Shown: piece by piece, positions 44,340-56,699 of the stretch | Layout of the letters: each line of letters starts with the position of its first letter | How positions within the stretch are numbered: position 1 is the first letter of the stretch | From: Ephydatia muelleri | Lineage: Eukaryota > Porifera > Demospongiae > Spongillida > Spongillidae | Length of the DNA: 64,000 nt | Reading direction: 5' to 3' | NCBI GenBank assembly: GCA_013339895.1 | Contig: JABACO010000002.1 | Location: forward strand, 8,712,924 to 8,776,923 | The notes under the pieces: model-generated | What the model was told of the DNA's origin: nothing | Databases searched by the model: none | The model's input: only the letters and a program-made list of their open reading frames with translations | Made by a program: the position numbers and the translations under genes

Positions 44340-45110
44340 AGTGTATACTCATATGCCCTCAAACATTGATGAGCTGAAGCAATCTATAGAAAGATAATAG
44401 TGCTCCATACCAGGTGCAGCATGCCGCCTCCTCCGTCACACAGCAGGCACAGAAGATTATAAGAATTCATTTAGATGGATTGCATGTGGAACGATACCTT
44501 TAAATCTTTGCATCATACTCTTAACGTTACCCTAAATGCTATGATTGCTGACAATAAAATATGTATTTGCACAATCACATAGTGTTCATGCAGTCCTCTG
44601 CAGGGTGGTAGCTAAAGATACAAGACTAACCTAGTATCATGTGAGCAAAATAGCACACTCAATGTGAATGGAAGTGGGTCCAATCACACTCTTTAGTTAC
44701 AACTCTAATTTTACAGAAAAAGGAGTCCTTTCGTTCAGACAATGTGCCTGGATATAAGTGTAAGGACTTTATTGTGTCATCCAGACAACATAGTTTATAG
44801 TTCAGATGAGTTTGTGACCCGCTCATCCCCAATCACCTGCCCGTGGAAATAATTTTGCCTGGAGGCACTAAGCTGGTATTGGTACCATTTGTTCCTATTC
44901 ATCATGCTAAAATAAAGTTGGCTTTTGCGGGAATCACACTTCTTATATTTGCTCCTTGGTTATAGAAAGTATCACCTGATGGGCTTACAGCAATATGAAA
45001 CGCAATCCAGAGTGGTTTAAAAATAGGGGTCATGTAGACAAAAGTAAATTTAGAAAAAATAAATGATACATATTAATCATTCTTTTTATGTGTTACAAGA
45101 GCATGTTTAT
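44340..45110. other. No gene recognised
   Basis: About 770 bp without recognisable coding or repeat content. Confidence 0.4.
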
Positions 45111-45115
45111 TATTA

Positions 45116-45400
45116 CCGTACAATACCAGATATAACGACCTCCGCCCCCCCCCCCCCCCCCCCTTACGTGATACCCTAAAAAAATGGCATGTTTTTGAAA
45201 CGAGCGTATCTCCAAAAGCATGTTAGTGCAATCCCAAATGGTCAGTTTTTATAAGAAAGAAGTGGTACCACAATATGAGTTTGAAAAAGGTACGTGGTGG
45301 CGTGACGGGTTTTGGAGATACGCTCGTTTCTAAAACATGCCGTTTTGTTTAGGGTATCACATAAGGGGCGGAGGGGGTCGTTATGTCTGGTATTCTACGG
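45116..45400. mobile_element. 285 bp palindromic MITE, likely TA target
   Basis: The two halves are inverted copies over about 95 bp (CCGTACAATACCAGATATAA at the left, CCGTAGAATACCAGACATAA inverted at the right, then CGAGCGTATCTCC). TA occurs on both sides (45114-45115 and 45401-45402), suggesting a Tc1/mariner-type TA insertion. A poly-C run interrupts the left arm. No coding capacity. Confidence 0.85.
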
Positions 45401-45569
45401 TAATGAAGTTTAATATCAAAATTAAAATATGTTTGCAGACATTCTTAGTAGTTTACAAAAAAGAAACACAGTGTATATGAACCGTACTCGAGGACCGTAC
45501 TACATAAAAATCAAAAATTTAAAATCAAGAATTAACAGTTATGGTGTGAATGCTGCATGCTGACAAAGT

Positions 45570-46995
45570 TCAGATTATGTTCCTGTCTCCTGATCCTGCA
45601 TCTGCAAACATGCAGGCATGTAGATGTCTATACATGCGAAGGTTTTTATTGTTGTGCTCTGGGGTTCTTCTGATAAATGTTCCCAATACTTTAGAATCAA
45701 TTAACGCTGTAGTTTGAGAGCTAGTACCTGATGCACAGAAGGAGTCCTGGCCAATGGCTAACAAGTACTGGTCCTTTGCAAAGGCCGTCAAAATGTTCAG
45801 CATCAATTAACCCTTTGCTTTGAAGAAACAACTCTCAAAATTATAGAGAGATTAGTAACCAATTTATCAAATACAACCCTGCATGTCACATTCTTGATCT
45901 CGCCTAACCTTTTGTGGGATACATTCAATAAGCACCTGACTTTTTACAAACAGTAGAGCTCTTGCTGTGAAGTCCCTCCAGCTCCTAATGCATCAGGCAT
46001 GTCTACTGCAATTCCTGTTTTAGCTTTAATCATTGCAATTATTCTATTCTTTGTTTCTTTCTTCTTCGTTTTCTGCTTCCGGTCATCTTTCCAGCTGGTG
46101 AATCCTGCAATACGTTTATAAACCACTTTTAGGCAACAATCTAAACCCCTTATCATGCATGCAATATAGGAAATGTAGCAACATTGTATGCAAAGATTGG
46201 ATTCTGGGTTAGTCCCATTCTGCCCTTGTAATCCCCTTGATGTTTTTTTTTTTTAACTCCTTCTTCATCATGTGCTAAATTTTCATACAAGGCATTCAAT
46301 GTCTCAATGTCTACATTACCCATCTCAAAGCCACCTTTAATCTGGTCCGGTGAAACTGCTTCATCAGCTGAGAATAGACACAAAACACAGAATTCCTCAC
46401 CTCTTCCTAATAACAGCTTCTGCATTTTCCCATCATTCATTGAGCGATGAAATTCTACTTTTAATGAATACATTTTAACATTATCCTCTACAGTAACACC
46501 ATTCTGCTGTAGTTCACTGATTTCTACATAACTGGAGGAACGATCTTTGTAAGCAGTTTATTGTTTTCTTTACCCATGGTGATCAAGGTCCAGATTATTG
46601 TATTATGGGTCTCCACATTCCCTAACTGATTATACATGCATATTACATGCCTTCCTGATCCATTTAAACCTTCCTTAGCTACCATTGTATAGCTTCCAGG
46701 ATGCAATGCAATGTCCAGCAGTGTTATTAGGCACTGATGCTACCAGGCTAAATGAAATGCCTGTGACCTCGCTAAGTGAATCTATCTGAGGAGTGATTAA
46801 ATCCTTGTGTCCTAACCCTATAATAAGCAGGAAACTCTCTTCTTCATATCAAACCTGAGAGTTGTGTATCCTGAACAGCCAAATTTGTATGCTGAGAGCA
46901 TGTATAGTGCTTCATCCAAGCTTAGTTCCTTTGCCACTGGTTCTTGTTGGAACAGCTTCACGCCAATATCAGCCACAGGCCTATCATGTACAAAT
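45570..46995 (-). pseudogene. Decayed transposase-like gene, possibly RAG1/Transib-like superfamily
   Basis: Reading down the minus strand: LSLDEALYMLSAYKF (about 46920), EGLNGSGRHVI with NQLGNVETHNTII (46680-46600), MGKENNKLL, then GEEFCVLCLF, IKGGFEMGNVDIETLNALYE and GDYKGRMGLTQNPI (46473-46153). A one-base shift leads to LDCCLKVVYKRIAGFTSWKD, TGIAVDMPDALGAGGTSQ (to about 45950), and far downstream PEHNNKNLRMYRHLHA (about 45640). The order 'GSG...Cys pair...GLTQxPI...MPDxxGxGGT...E..NK..R..R' fits a transposase family whose terminal Glu-Asn-Lys-Arg block recalls that of RAG1-like proteins. That link is from memory and tentative. Stops and shifts make it dead. Confidence 0.4.
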
Positions 46996-47089
46996 AATAC
47001 TGAAGCGATTATAAATTGAACATTATTACATGATTAATACCTACCTGTGCAAAAGATATGAGTTGTTTTGATATGCTGCACCATGCCAA

Positions 47090-47400
47090 ATTGAAATTAT
47101 CCACAAGGTGTATCCGCCCGTTATGCACCTGTTGTACGCGTGTGTGTACATGCTGCGCATACATTTGATGTATAACTAGTGTAGTCGCTCGAAGTACACG
47201 TGTTATCCACTATGGCTTATAACGCGCGTTGCTCTAGATGTATAACAAGCGTCTCAGTCTACTTACGCATGTTATACACCCAGGTGTGGATTGCGTGCTT
47301 ACACTTTTCGTATAACGACCGCATTCAATCTGGATAAGCTTTGTATATCCTAAGGCGTATAACCGAGAATTTAACTTGTCGTTATGCCAGGGATGGGCAT
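47090..47400. repeat. Subterminal GTATAAC/GTTATAC motif cluster (left)
   Basis: At least nine near-copies of GTATAAC or its complement occur in 310 bp (for example TGTATAACAAGCG near 47240 and TGTTATACACCC near 47269). A similar cluster in the opposite sense lies at 56880-57010. The two flank the older CACTA element and look like its subterminal repeats. Confidence 0.5.
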
Positions 47401-47579
47401 GGTGACACGACACAACTGCAAACGTGATTGTATTGTTGACTTTTGCCGTCGTGCTCATCATTCCCCTCTTTTGGAGCAAGATTGTGGTATTGGTCCAGCC
47501 AAAGCCCCGGTGACATATTGATACCAAACTCGTCACTGTCTCGGTCTGCAGCATTAGACATCAAGGTTATACATCCCCT

Positions 47580-47890
47580 CAATAATTCAAAGATTTCAGA
47601 TGCTGGTCAGACCTCAGGTGCCTCAGCTGCAGTGAGTGAACAGGAGAAACTGGGCAACAATGCTTTGGGTTGTCTTGAAAAAGGTTAAATGTGTCCCTCT
47701 CGTAGTGGAGGCATATGGAGATTGGGAAATCACTGCTAGTGGAACATTCTCAAGAATTGCTAGGCGCCTGGTCATCCACTCCCACTCATCCAGCTCTGAG
47801 CTCTAAATGCAATGCATTGTTGCCTCGGAACTGTTCTAATGCGGCAAAATGCCCGAGTCCTCCTAGCTCGATCGGCATCCTTTGTGTTAT
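47580..47890 (+). mobile_element. C-terminal scrap of the same RT retroelement family, plus strand
   Basis: The plus strand reads AGQTSGASAAVSEQEKLGNN, then in the next frame VKCVPLVVEAYGDWEITAS with GTFSRIARRLVIHSHSS. This is the tail also seen as LGWLCIPLAVETYGNWG in copy 3. It is a separate, opposite-strand insertion of the same family, broken by shifts. Confidence 0.65.
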
Positions 47891-48349
47891 AGTGTTGTAT
47901 ACAATTATTATAACTGATTGCAATGATATGTAGAATAATCTATGCATGCATATTGCCACATGCTATCGGTGTCAATTTCTTTATTTACATGTACAAAGTG
48001 ATATCGACATTTAGCTAACCAGTTAACTGCTCAATAACGCATTTGCTACTGAACAATGTATCTGTTATCACATAATTAGCGCGTGGTCATAACACAAGCC
48101 TGCTGCTGCTGCGTGATGCCTGAGCAAATGATTAATGAATTTTATTTGTCAACGCAATAAGCAAATCAGCTGAAAATTATGCATAATAGTAGATGAAAGC
48201 ACATTTAATAATGGTTTTAATAGCTGTGATTTACCAAAGGAGACTCAACTCAAACACAATCTTCTCCGTAATCAAATTGAATGTCTGATTGTTTACACAT
48301 AGCTATTTACTATACGGCTCACAGGTATAAAGGATCAGACCCTCAGTTT

Positions 48350-48799
48350 CAAACAAGGTTGTCACAACTTAAATTGGGTCAGGGAAGTGATTCTTCTCCC
48401 TAGGATGCTTTCCATAGACCAAGTAACGTTAGCAAACAAGTGGTCAGTATATTTCATGCTGGGTTCGTCCGAAACATCAAAACGATATGCATGCTTCAAG
48501 AAATACTGCACAATTCCAAATCTGTATGAGTGTGCAGGTTGACTTTCCCATCAGAATCGTACCAGGATGCAGAACGTTGAGATTTTGATTTTGCTGAAAA
48601 ACGTTCTCGGTGTATTTCAATATCACTGCAAATCAAATGTCGGCGAGAAACTGGCTTCTCAAATTGGTTTATATTGGGATATAGTATGTGATACACAGCC
48701 GACAAAGCACTAAGTTCTGTGTCATTTAAATACCTTTCATAACACTTTGAAAGAATTGCATGATGGCTTGATGAAAATACTGCATTAATTGTATCACCG
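48350..48799 (-). pseudogene. TNP2-type CACTA transposase, C-terminal fragment (older copy)
   Basis: The minus strand from 48799 reads SHHAILSKCYERYLN, then SDIEIHRERFSAKSKSQRSA and SWYDSDGKVNLHTHTDLEL, then in the next frame QYFLKHAYRFDVSDEPSM. The intact-order copy at 59.6-62.6 kb reads SKSKRSSFILAAWCGRDGKV and VLYFFKHSF at the same place, so this is the same protein end. The fragment stops abruptly where the palindromic MITE begins. A frame break lies at about 48495. Confidence 0.6.
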
Positions 48800-49755
48800 T
48801 ATATGGAACGTTCTATACGAAAATGGGTCTTGTGGATTTCATTTTATAACATAAAATTTAAATCGATATATCTTCCGAAATATTAACGCTATCGGGTTCC
48901 TATTTTTAACACAACATACCACACCATTACTATATGTGAAAATCCATTTTGGTGTCTTAAACATGCGGGGTACCGACGTTTCAAGGTCCGATACCCCGTA
49001 GGGTTCAAAACGGTCACATCTTCAGGTAGAAGTGTCCAAATCGGTTCAAAATAGGTATCTATGTAGAAGGGTCTTACCACTATTGATTTGTTCTGTTCGT
49101 TAATTTTTGCTTTATCCGTTATGGAGATACAAGTGTGCAAAGAAATTGCATATATCCCGGGCGTTACGCGCCATTAACGTATTACGTCGAAGCCAGTCGT
49201 AGTATGTTCGTGGCGCGTAACGCCCGGGAAATATGCAATTTATTTGCACAATTGTATCTCCACAACGGATAAAGCAAAAATTAACGAACAGAACAAATCA
49301 ATAGCGGTAGGACCCTTCTACATAGGTACCTATTTTGAACCGATTTGGACACTCCTACCTGAAGATGTGGCCGTTTTGAACCCTACGGGGTATCGGACCT
49401 TGAAACGTCGGTACCCCACATGTGTAAGACACCAAAATAGATTTTCACATATACTAACACAGGGAAAAAAATGATTTTACGATGGTAGAAATGTAATGTA
49501 TTTTTGTTGCAATGCAGTGTATATCGTGTGGTAAAACATTGTATATGCGTTATTTGAAATACAACAAAATTGTGCTTTTACTACGGTTGTATTTTTCACA
49601 ATGGTTGTAAATTTTACTATGAATTACAACGTATTTACAGTAAAAATACATCAAATTTCAACGTTACACGCGGCATGAATGGCAATAGAATACAATCATT
49701 GCATTCACGTTTTACAACGTTTGTACAACGTTTAACAATGTTGTACTACGCCTCG

Positions 49756-49832
49756 TGCCAGGCCTTTCCTGTCGTCTCGTACCCAGACCCGCAGTGCCAG
49801 GCCTTTCCTGTCGTCTCGTACCCAGACCCGCA
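49756..49832. repeat. Direct duplication of 38 bp
   Basis: TGCCAGGCCTTTCCTGTCGT followed by CTCGTACCCAGACCCGCA occurs twice in tandem. The second half matches the termini of the MITE at 40370-40466. Confidence 0.8.
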
Positions 49833-49939
49833 TGCAAATATTGTGCACAAAAAAATTTGTTTCCCAAAACGTTCAATAACGAACCATATAGCAGCAATAC
49901 ACGCACTACAGTATAGTGTCTTCTATTGATAGCCCAGCA

Positions 49940-51222
49940 GCTCTGTTAAGGGTAACCCTTTTTTCTTCCACTAGCCGGTTTCCAACATGTGCCATCATTT
50001 CTCTCAACGTACAGTTCTTCTTTGGCCTTGGAAGCCAGCATCATCAATTGCTGATACCACTGAATTAAGGCTTGGTTTTGTAGCATGACTCCTACTCCAC
50101 CACTTTTTGGTAACCAGAACAGCATCAGCTTCATCCACGACATTTGCGATCTATAAGAATTGAAAGTAAAACTGGATATTTTGTAACCTGAACATACCAT
50201 TTGTTGGCTATGTAGAAATTCTTTGTTGAGCCTGATCGACCTAGCTCTCTGTAGCTCATAGTCAGACCTTTCATCACCACAATCTGCACCACTCAATTCC
50301 AAACCCTAATGAGTAATTGAGGTGATTGAACTGCATCATATGAATTTGCTCACAAGACACTGTTTAGCTGTTGACTAAATGTTGTGTATTAATTGGAATG
50401 ATAATTTCTTACATGCATGCAAAGTGCATACCTCCGATCCTGACAGAGCAGTGCGCCTAGTTGTACCTGCTCTCAATGGTAGCTCCATCTGCGATCTGGA
50501 TGGTGTAGATAACTGCTTTGTTGTTGCTGGCTGACTTGAATGTGATGTACTGCAAGGCAAATCAGTCACAGAGGTAGAGGTATACTGCACGCGTGCATGT
50601 GTTTTTGCAACACAGAGATTTTCTAGCACACGCACAAAAGTTGTGAACCTGCAATTAAAAAATAAATAAACCTTTTGGCAGCTTCTGGAGTGACGTGACT
50701 GCTTGGTGGGGATGGAACCTATGATAAAGAAAGCAACAGCAATGAAACGCAAGCAGCACCATATAGCTATTTGCAAACCGTTTCGAAATCCTGAATAGTT
50801 GGTAACTCGTGACTGCCCTGTGGCACAGTAAAAAAAAAAAGGTTGTGTGTGTGTGTGTGTGTGTGTGCGTGTGTGGCATGGTTCATTCATTAGTTATCCG
50901 TTACATTGATTACATCAGTACCGATTTTAGAGGACGCTTCAAGTTGTTGACTTCATTTGCGGCTCTGCAGAAACTTGCTGGTTTGCCTTCACTAGCACTA
51001 TATACACTCTTCCTTCCGACTGCCAACCGTCGTATGGCCTCATCAATTGGCCGTTCTCCACGCGCACACCACGATACCGCGAATTGTACCGCAAACCAGA
51101 GGTGGGCACTCCGATTAACGAGTCGAGAGAGGAGTAAAGCGCCCTTCAGAGTCATCTTCTAACTCTAGTTGTTCTACACCCTCAACTGTAACAACTATAT
51201 AGTCTGCTCCGGCCATCTCCAT
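49940..51222 (-). CDS. Transposon-borne spliced gene with TDP-43 N-terminal-like domain
   Basis: From Met at 51222 (MEMAGADYIVVTVEGVEQLE, then EDDSEGRFTPLSTR), and one frame on from 51118, the minus strand reads LIGVPTSGLRYNSRYRGVRV, ENGQLMRPYDGWQSEG and RVYIVLVK. The acidic start and the order GLRY, RGVR, GxL, GW, VY match the ubiquitin-like N-terminal domain of TDP-43, which self-associates. A one-base shift at about 51118 splits it. Downstream exons have splice sites: a Ser/Thr-rich exon ending RTALSGSE at the GTATGC donor near 50435, and an exon reading SDYELQRARSIRLNKEFLHS that ends ATG|GTATGT near 50207, resembling the YExxRxxNIxxNxxFLxxL start of WDR76-like and mobile proteins. The last exon ends in a basic stretch near 49950. 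The role is unknown, possibly DNA binding or assembly for the element. Confidence 0.45.
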
Positions 51223-51600
51223 CTGCTACATACAATGAATGACCTTACCAGCGGTTGACGGCTAAATTATTCATTCAAAACCGCGCACATTCATCACGTG
51301 CGAAGATAAGCACTTACACAAACAAATTTGCCTGTCCGACTATATCACGTTATGCACCATATAGATAAATGTGCGCAGCATTAATTCAATCCAAACGAAC
51401 GAAGCAGGTTCCATTTCCTTGCCCCCTTTGTAACGGCGAACAGCGTGACAAAAGAACAGCTGTAAGTCATACAAGTGCAGTCCATCAGTTCTAGAGGAAA
51501 GTGATAGGCGTCTTGCGGAGGTTGAAGGTTCTGTTGAGGGAGGTATGACAACAGTAAATGACAGCCATCCTGTGGAGGAAGAAGGTATGATAGGTAGAAG

Positions 51601-54016
51601 GCCGACATACGGTTGGCTTGATATTCTAATTAATCACCACATACACATACAGAACGCTACACAGGCACAAGAAGAAAGACACCCAAAGTGTCACAACAAG
51701 ATCACACTCCCTGCCCATCACAGAGACAGCTCTGTCAGAAGGGCAACACTAGCCGACATACGGTTGGCTTGATATTCTAATTAATCACCACATACACATA
51801 CAGAACGCTACACAGGCACAAGAGGAAAGACACCCAAAGTGTCACAACATGATCACACTCCCTGCCCATCACAGAGACAGCTCTGTCAGAAGGGCAACAC
51901 TAGCCGACATACGGTTGGCTTGATATTCTAATTAATCACCACATACACATACAGAACGCTACACAGGCACAAGTCGAAAGACACCCAAAGTGTCACAACA
52001 AGATCACACTCCCTGCCCATCACAGAGACAGCTCTGTCAGAAGGGCAACACTAGCCGACATACGGTTGGCTTGATATTCTAATTAATCACCACATACACA
52101 TACAGAACGCTACACAGGCACAAGAGGAAAGACACCCAAAGTGTCACAACAAGATCACACTCCCTGCCCATCACAGAGACAGCTCTGTCAGAAGGGCAAC
52201 ACTAGCCGACATACGGTTGGCTTGATATTCTAATTAATCACCACATACACATACAGAATGCTACACAGGCACAAGAGAAAAGACACCCAAAGTGTCACAA
52301 CAAGATCACACTCCCTGCCCATCACAGAGACAGCTCTGTCAGAAGGGCAACACTAGCCGACATACGGTTGGCTTGATATTCTAATTAATCACCACATACA
52401 CATACAGAACGCTACACAGGCACAAGAGGAAAGACACCCAAAGTGTCACAACAAGATCACACTCCCTGCCCATCACAGAGACAGCTCTGTCAGAAGGGCA
52501 ACACTAGCCGACATACGGTTGGCTTGATATTCTAATTAATCACCACAAACACATACAGAACGCTACACAGGCACAAGTCGAAAGACACCCAAAGTGTCAC
52601 AACAAGATCACACTCCCTGCCCATCACAGAGACAGCTCCGTCAGAAGGGCAACACTAGCCGACATACGGTTGGCTTGATATTCTAATTAATCACCACATA
52701 CACATACAGAACGCGACACAGGCACAAGAGGAAAGACACCCAAAGTGTCACAACAAGATCACACTCCCTGCCCATCACAGAGACAGCTCCGTCAGAAGGG
52801 CAACACTAGCCGACATACGGTTGGCTTGATATTCTAATTAATCACCACATACACATACAGAACGCTACACAGGCACAAGAGGAAAGACACCCAAAGTGTC
52901 ACAACAAGATCACACTCCCTGCCCATCACAGAGACAGCTCTGTCAGAAGGGCAACACTAGCCGACATACGGTTGGCTTGATATTCTAATTAATCACCACA
53001 TACACATACAGAACGCTACACAGGCACAAGAGGAAAGACACCCAAAGTGTCACAACAAGATCACACTCCCTGCCCATCACAGAGACAGCTCTGTCAGAAG
53101 GGCAACACTAGCCGACATACGGTTGGCTTGATATTCTAATTAATCACCACATACACATACAGAATGCTACACAGGCACAAGAGAAAAGACACCCAAAGTG
53201 TCACAACAAGATCACACTCCCTGCCCATCACAGAGACAGCTCTGTCAGAAGGGCAACACTAGCCGACATACGGTTGGCTTGATATTCTAATTAATCACCA
53301 CATACACATACAGAACGCTACACAGGCACAAGAGGAAAGACACCCAAAGTGTCACAACAAGATCACACTCCCTGCCCATCACAGAGACAGCTCCGTCAGA
53401 AGGGCAACACTAGCCGACATACGGTTGGCTTGATATTCTAATTAATCACCACATACACATACAGAACGCGACACAGGCACAAGAGGAAAGACACCCAAAG
53501 TGTCACAACAAGATCACACTCCCTGCCCATCACAGAGACAGCTCTGTCAGAAGGGCAACACTAGCCGACATACGGTTGGCTTGATATTCTAATTAATCAC
53601 CACAAACACATACAGAACGCTACACAGGCACAAGAAGAAAGACACCCAAAGTGTCACAACAAGATCACACTCCCTGCCCATCACAGAGACAGCTCCGTCA
53701 GAAGGGCAACACTAGCCGACATACGGTTGGCTTGATATTCTAATTAATCACCACATACACATACAGAACGCGACACAGGCACAAGAGGAAAGACACCCAA
53801 AGTGTCACAACAAGATCACACTCCCTGCCCATCACAGAGACAGCTCTGTCAGAAGGGCAACACTAGCCGACATACGGTTGGCTTGATATTCTAATTAATC
53901 ACCACATACACATACAGAATGCTACACAGGCACAAGAGGAAAGACACCCAAAGTGTCACAACAAGATCACACTCCCTGCCCATCACAGAGACAGCTCTGT
54001 CAGAAGGGCAACACTA
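51601..54016. repeat. Satellite array, exactly 16 copies of a 151 bp unit
   Basis: The unit start GCCGACATACGGTTGGCTTG recurs every 151 bp from 51601 to 53866, and the array ends at 54016 (2,416 bp = 16 x 151). Units are nearly identical. The variable sites are AGAGGAAAG/AGTCGAAAG/AGAAGAAAG/AGAGAAAAG, ACGCT/ATGCT/ACGCG, CATAC/CAAAC and CTCTGTC/CTCCGTC. Each unit has two dyads, GACAC-CCAAA-GTGTC and GACAG-CT-CTGTC. A variant in 4 of 16 units (7, 8, 12, 14) damages the second dyad. The array lies inside the nested CACTA-like element, just upstream of its gene. Confidence 0.97.
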
Positions 54017-54600
54017 GCTGACATACAATACACACCTATACCAGGGAATGTTCTGATTACAATACTGTACATGTAAACACATAGAAGAGTGAACAGTTGA
54101 CTCACCCTATGTCGGACCACCGTCACATACACAGGTGCATTGATTCACATTAGTAGAAGGCCAGCACTGTTGCGCACTTACTGAGGGCATGAAGGGAAGC
54201 AAGACAAGAATGTATTCGAATGCACACTTGTAGGCCAACACATGCCGTCACGCACCTATATATGTAAATACCGAAAGTGGTGCGTACTAAACAAGATGAA
54301 AGTGGTCTAGAATAGAAACGCACATGCACACACAATCGCACTTATCTAACGCCGCCCAGCATACTGAGTACACGCACGCACTTCTTCAAACACCGCTCCT
54401 CCCAAACCCCATTTACGATTGATGCGAGAATGAAAGATTAACGCACAAGCTGAGTAGCATGTTGTTCAAAAGACAAGAGATACTCAACTTTCCGTCCTCC
54501 CGAGGAGCTCACACAAAGACCAACCATCACGTGTTACGTCGCAAAAAGCAATTTCTTTAAGTAAGGAGTCACGTGATCAATAATTTGTAACCATTGTAAA
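54017..54600. other. Right interior of the nested element, no gene seen
   Basis: Sequence between the satellite and the right subterminal region. Open frames are short and show no motif. Confidence 0.5.
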
Positions 54601-54965
54601 CCCTTGTATTTGGAATTACGCAATGTTTTCACTACGTTAGTTTGCCCAAATGCAATAGCTTACAACGTTTTGTCGTGGTACATCACTCGAATGTTGTAAT
54701 TTGTTGTAATTTTTACAACAACGTATAGCAGCAACGATGTATTTGAAAAAACCATGGTTGTTCTATGTTGTAGAGAATGGTAAAACATGGTAAAATAACC
54801 ATTGTATTTTCAACTTTTTCCCTGTGTAATGGTGTGGTATGTTGCGTTAAGAATAGGAACCCGATAGCGTTAATATTTCGGAAGATATATCGATTTACAT
54901 TTTATGTTATAAAATGAAATCCACAAGACCCATTTTCGTATAGAACGTTCCATATATTTAAATCT

Positions 54966-55142
54966 ATACCTTATCCATATCGCTGCTCTCTTCTTCTATA
55001 TCAACGCTGAAGTTATTTCTTTCTTGTGACGTATTAGTATTCTTTGTCGTATGACATTTCGTCACATATGCCTGTAATAGACAGATCGTGATAAGTCTTG
55101 TTGACACATCCAGCATCTGTATCGCTTATTTGGTCCTTCCAT
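54966..55142 (-). pseudogene. First exon of the older TNP2-type CACTA transposase
   Basis: From Met at 55142 the minus strand reads MEGPNKRYRCWMCQQDLSRS and VYYRHM, an N-terminal CxxC...H zinc-binding motif. After a one-base deletion the next frame continues KCHTTKNTNTSQERNN and DIEEESSDMDK to a GTATAG donor at about 54966. The intact-order copy starts MDRNHLYRYCEHCEEF and has an acidic stretch and a donor at the same relative place. The palindromic MITE begins in the intron about 10 bp on. Its C-terminus is at 48.35-48.8 kb. Confidence 0.55.
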
Positions 55143-55234
55143 GTTGGGTAATAAAAGCTTATGTGAAATTAGAAATTTGAAAATTATGACGAAATGCACG
55201 GGCACATGGATGGGCAGCTGCGGGGTATGATTCA

Positions 55235-56691
<1,457 letters not shown>

Positions 56692-56699
56692 AATCCTAG

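Larger units (their letters stand above)
49458..54826 (-). mobile_element. 5,369 bp CACTA-like element nested in the MITE, TAA TSD
   Basis: The termini are CACAGGGAAAAA at 49458-49469 and the inverted copy ending at 54826, with weaker matching over about 28 bp. TAA flanks both sides (49455-49457 and 54827-54829). Removing the element restores the MITE right arm almost perfectly. Both ends carry several TACAACG/CGTTGTA motifs (about 49627-49750 and 54668-54740), as in subterminal repeats. A CAC end, 3 bp TSD and subterminal repeats favour the CACTA/EnSpm group, though PIF/Harbinger also duplicates TWA. No transposase was seen, so it is presumably non-autonomous. It carries one spliced gene and a 16-copy satellite. 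Confidence 0.75.
48802..54954. mobile_element. Long palindromic MITE (about 785 bp without its insert)
   Basis: The left arm starts at 48802 (TATGGAACGTTCTATACGAA) and its inverted partner ends at 54954. TA flanks both sides. Inside, 48928-49150 and 49190-49454 are also inverted copies (CGGGGTACCGACG and partner). Without the inner element (49458-54826) it is a single hairpin-like element with arms of about 370 bp and a short centre. Both arms therefore carry the same short frame (YFEPIWTLLPED) on opposite strands, which is not evidence for a gene. Confidence 0.8.

Noticed and set aside
47234..47582. Minus-strand frames of 106 and 66 codons as exons of the RAG1-like gene
   Set aside because: They have no similarity to that gene and lie across the GTATAAC motif cluster. 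One (MSNAADRDSDEF) is coding-like but has no splice or domain support.
48889..49474. Two similar 76-83 codon frames (YFEPIWTLLPED) on opposite strands, as a duplicated gene
   Set aside because: They are the two arms of one palindromic MITE, so their similarity follows from the inverted repeat.
51601..54016. A CRISPR array (regular repeats)
   Set aside because: Units are contiguous, with no unique spacers, and the genome is eukaryotic.
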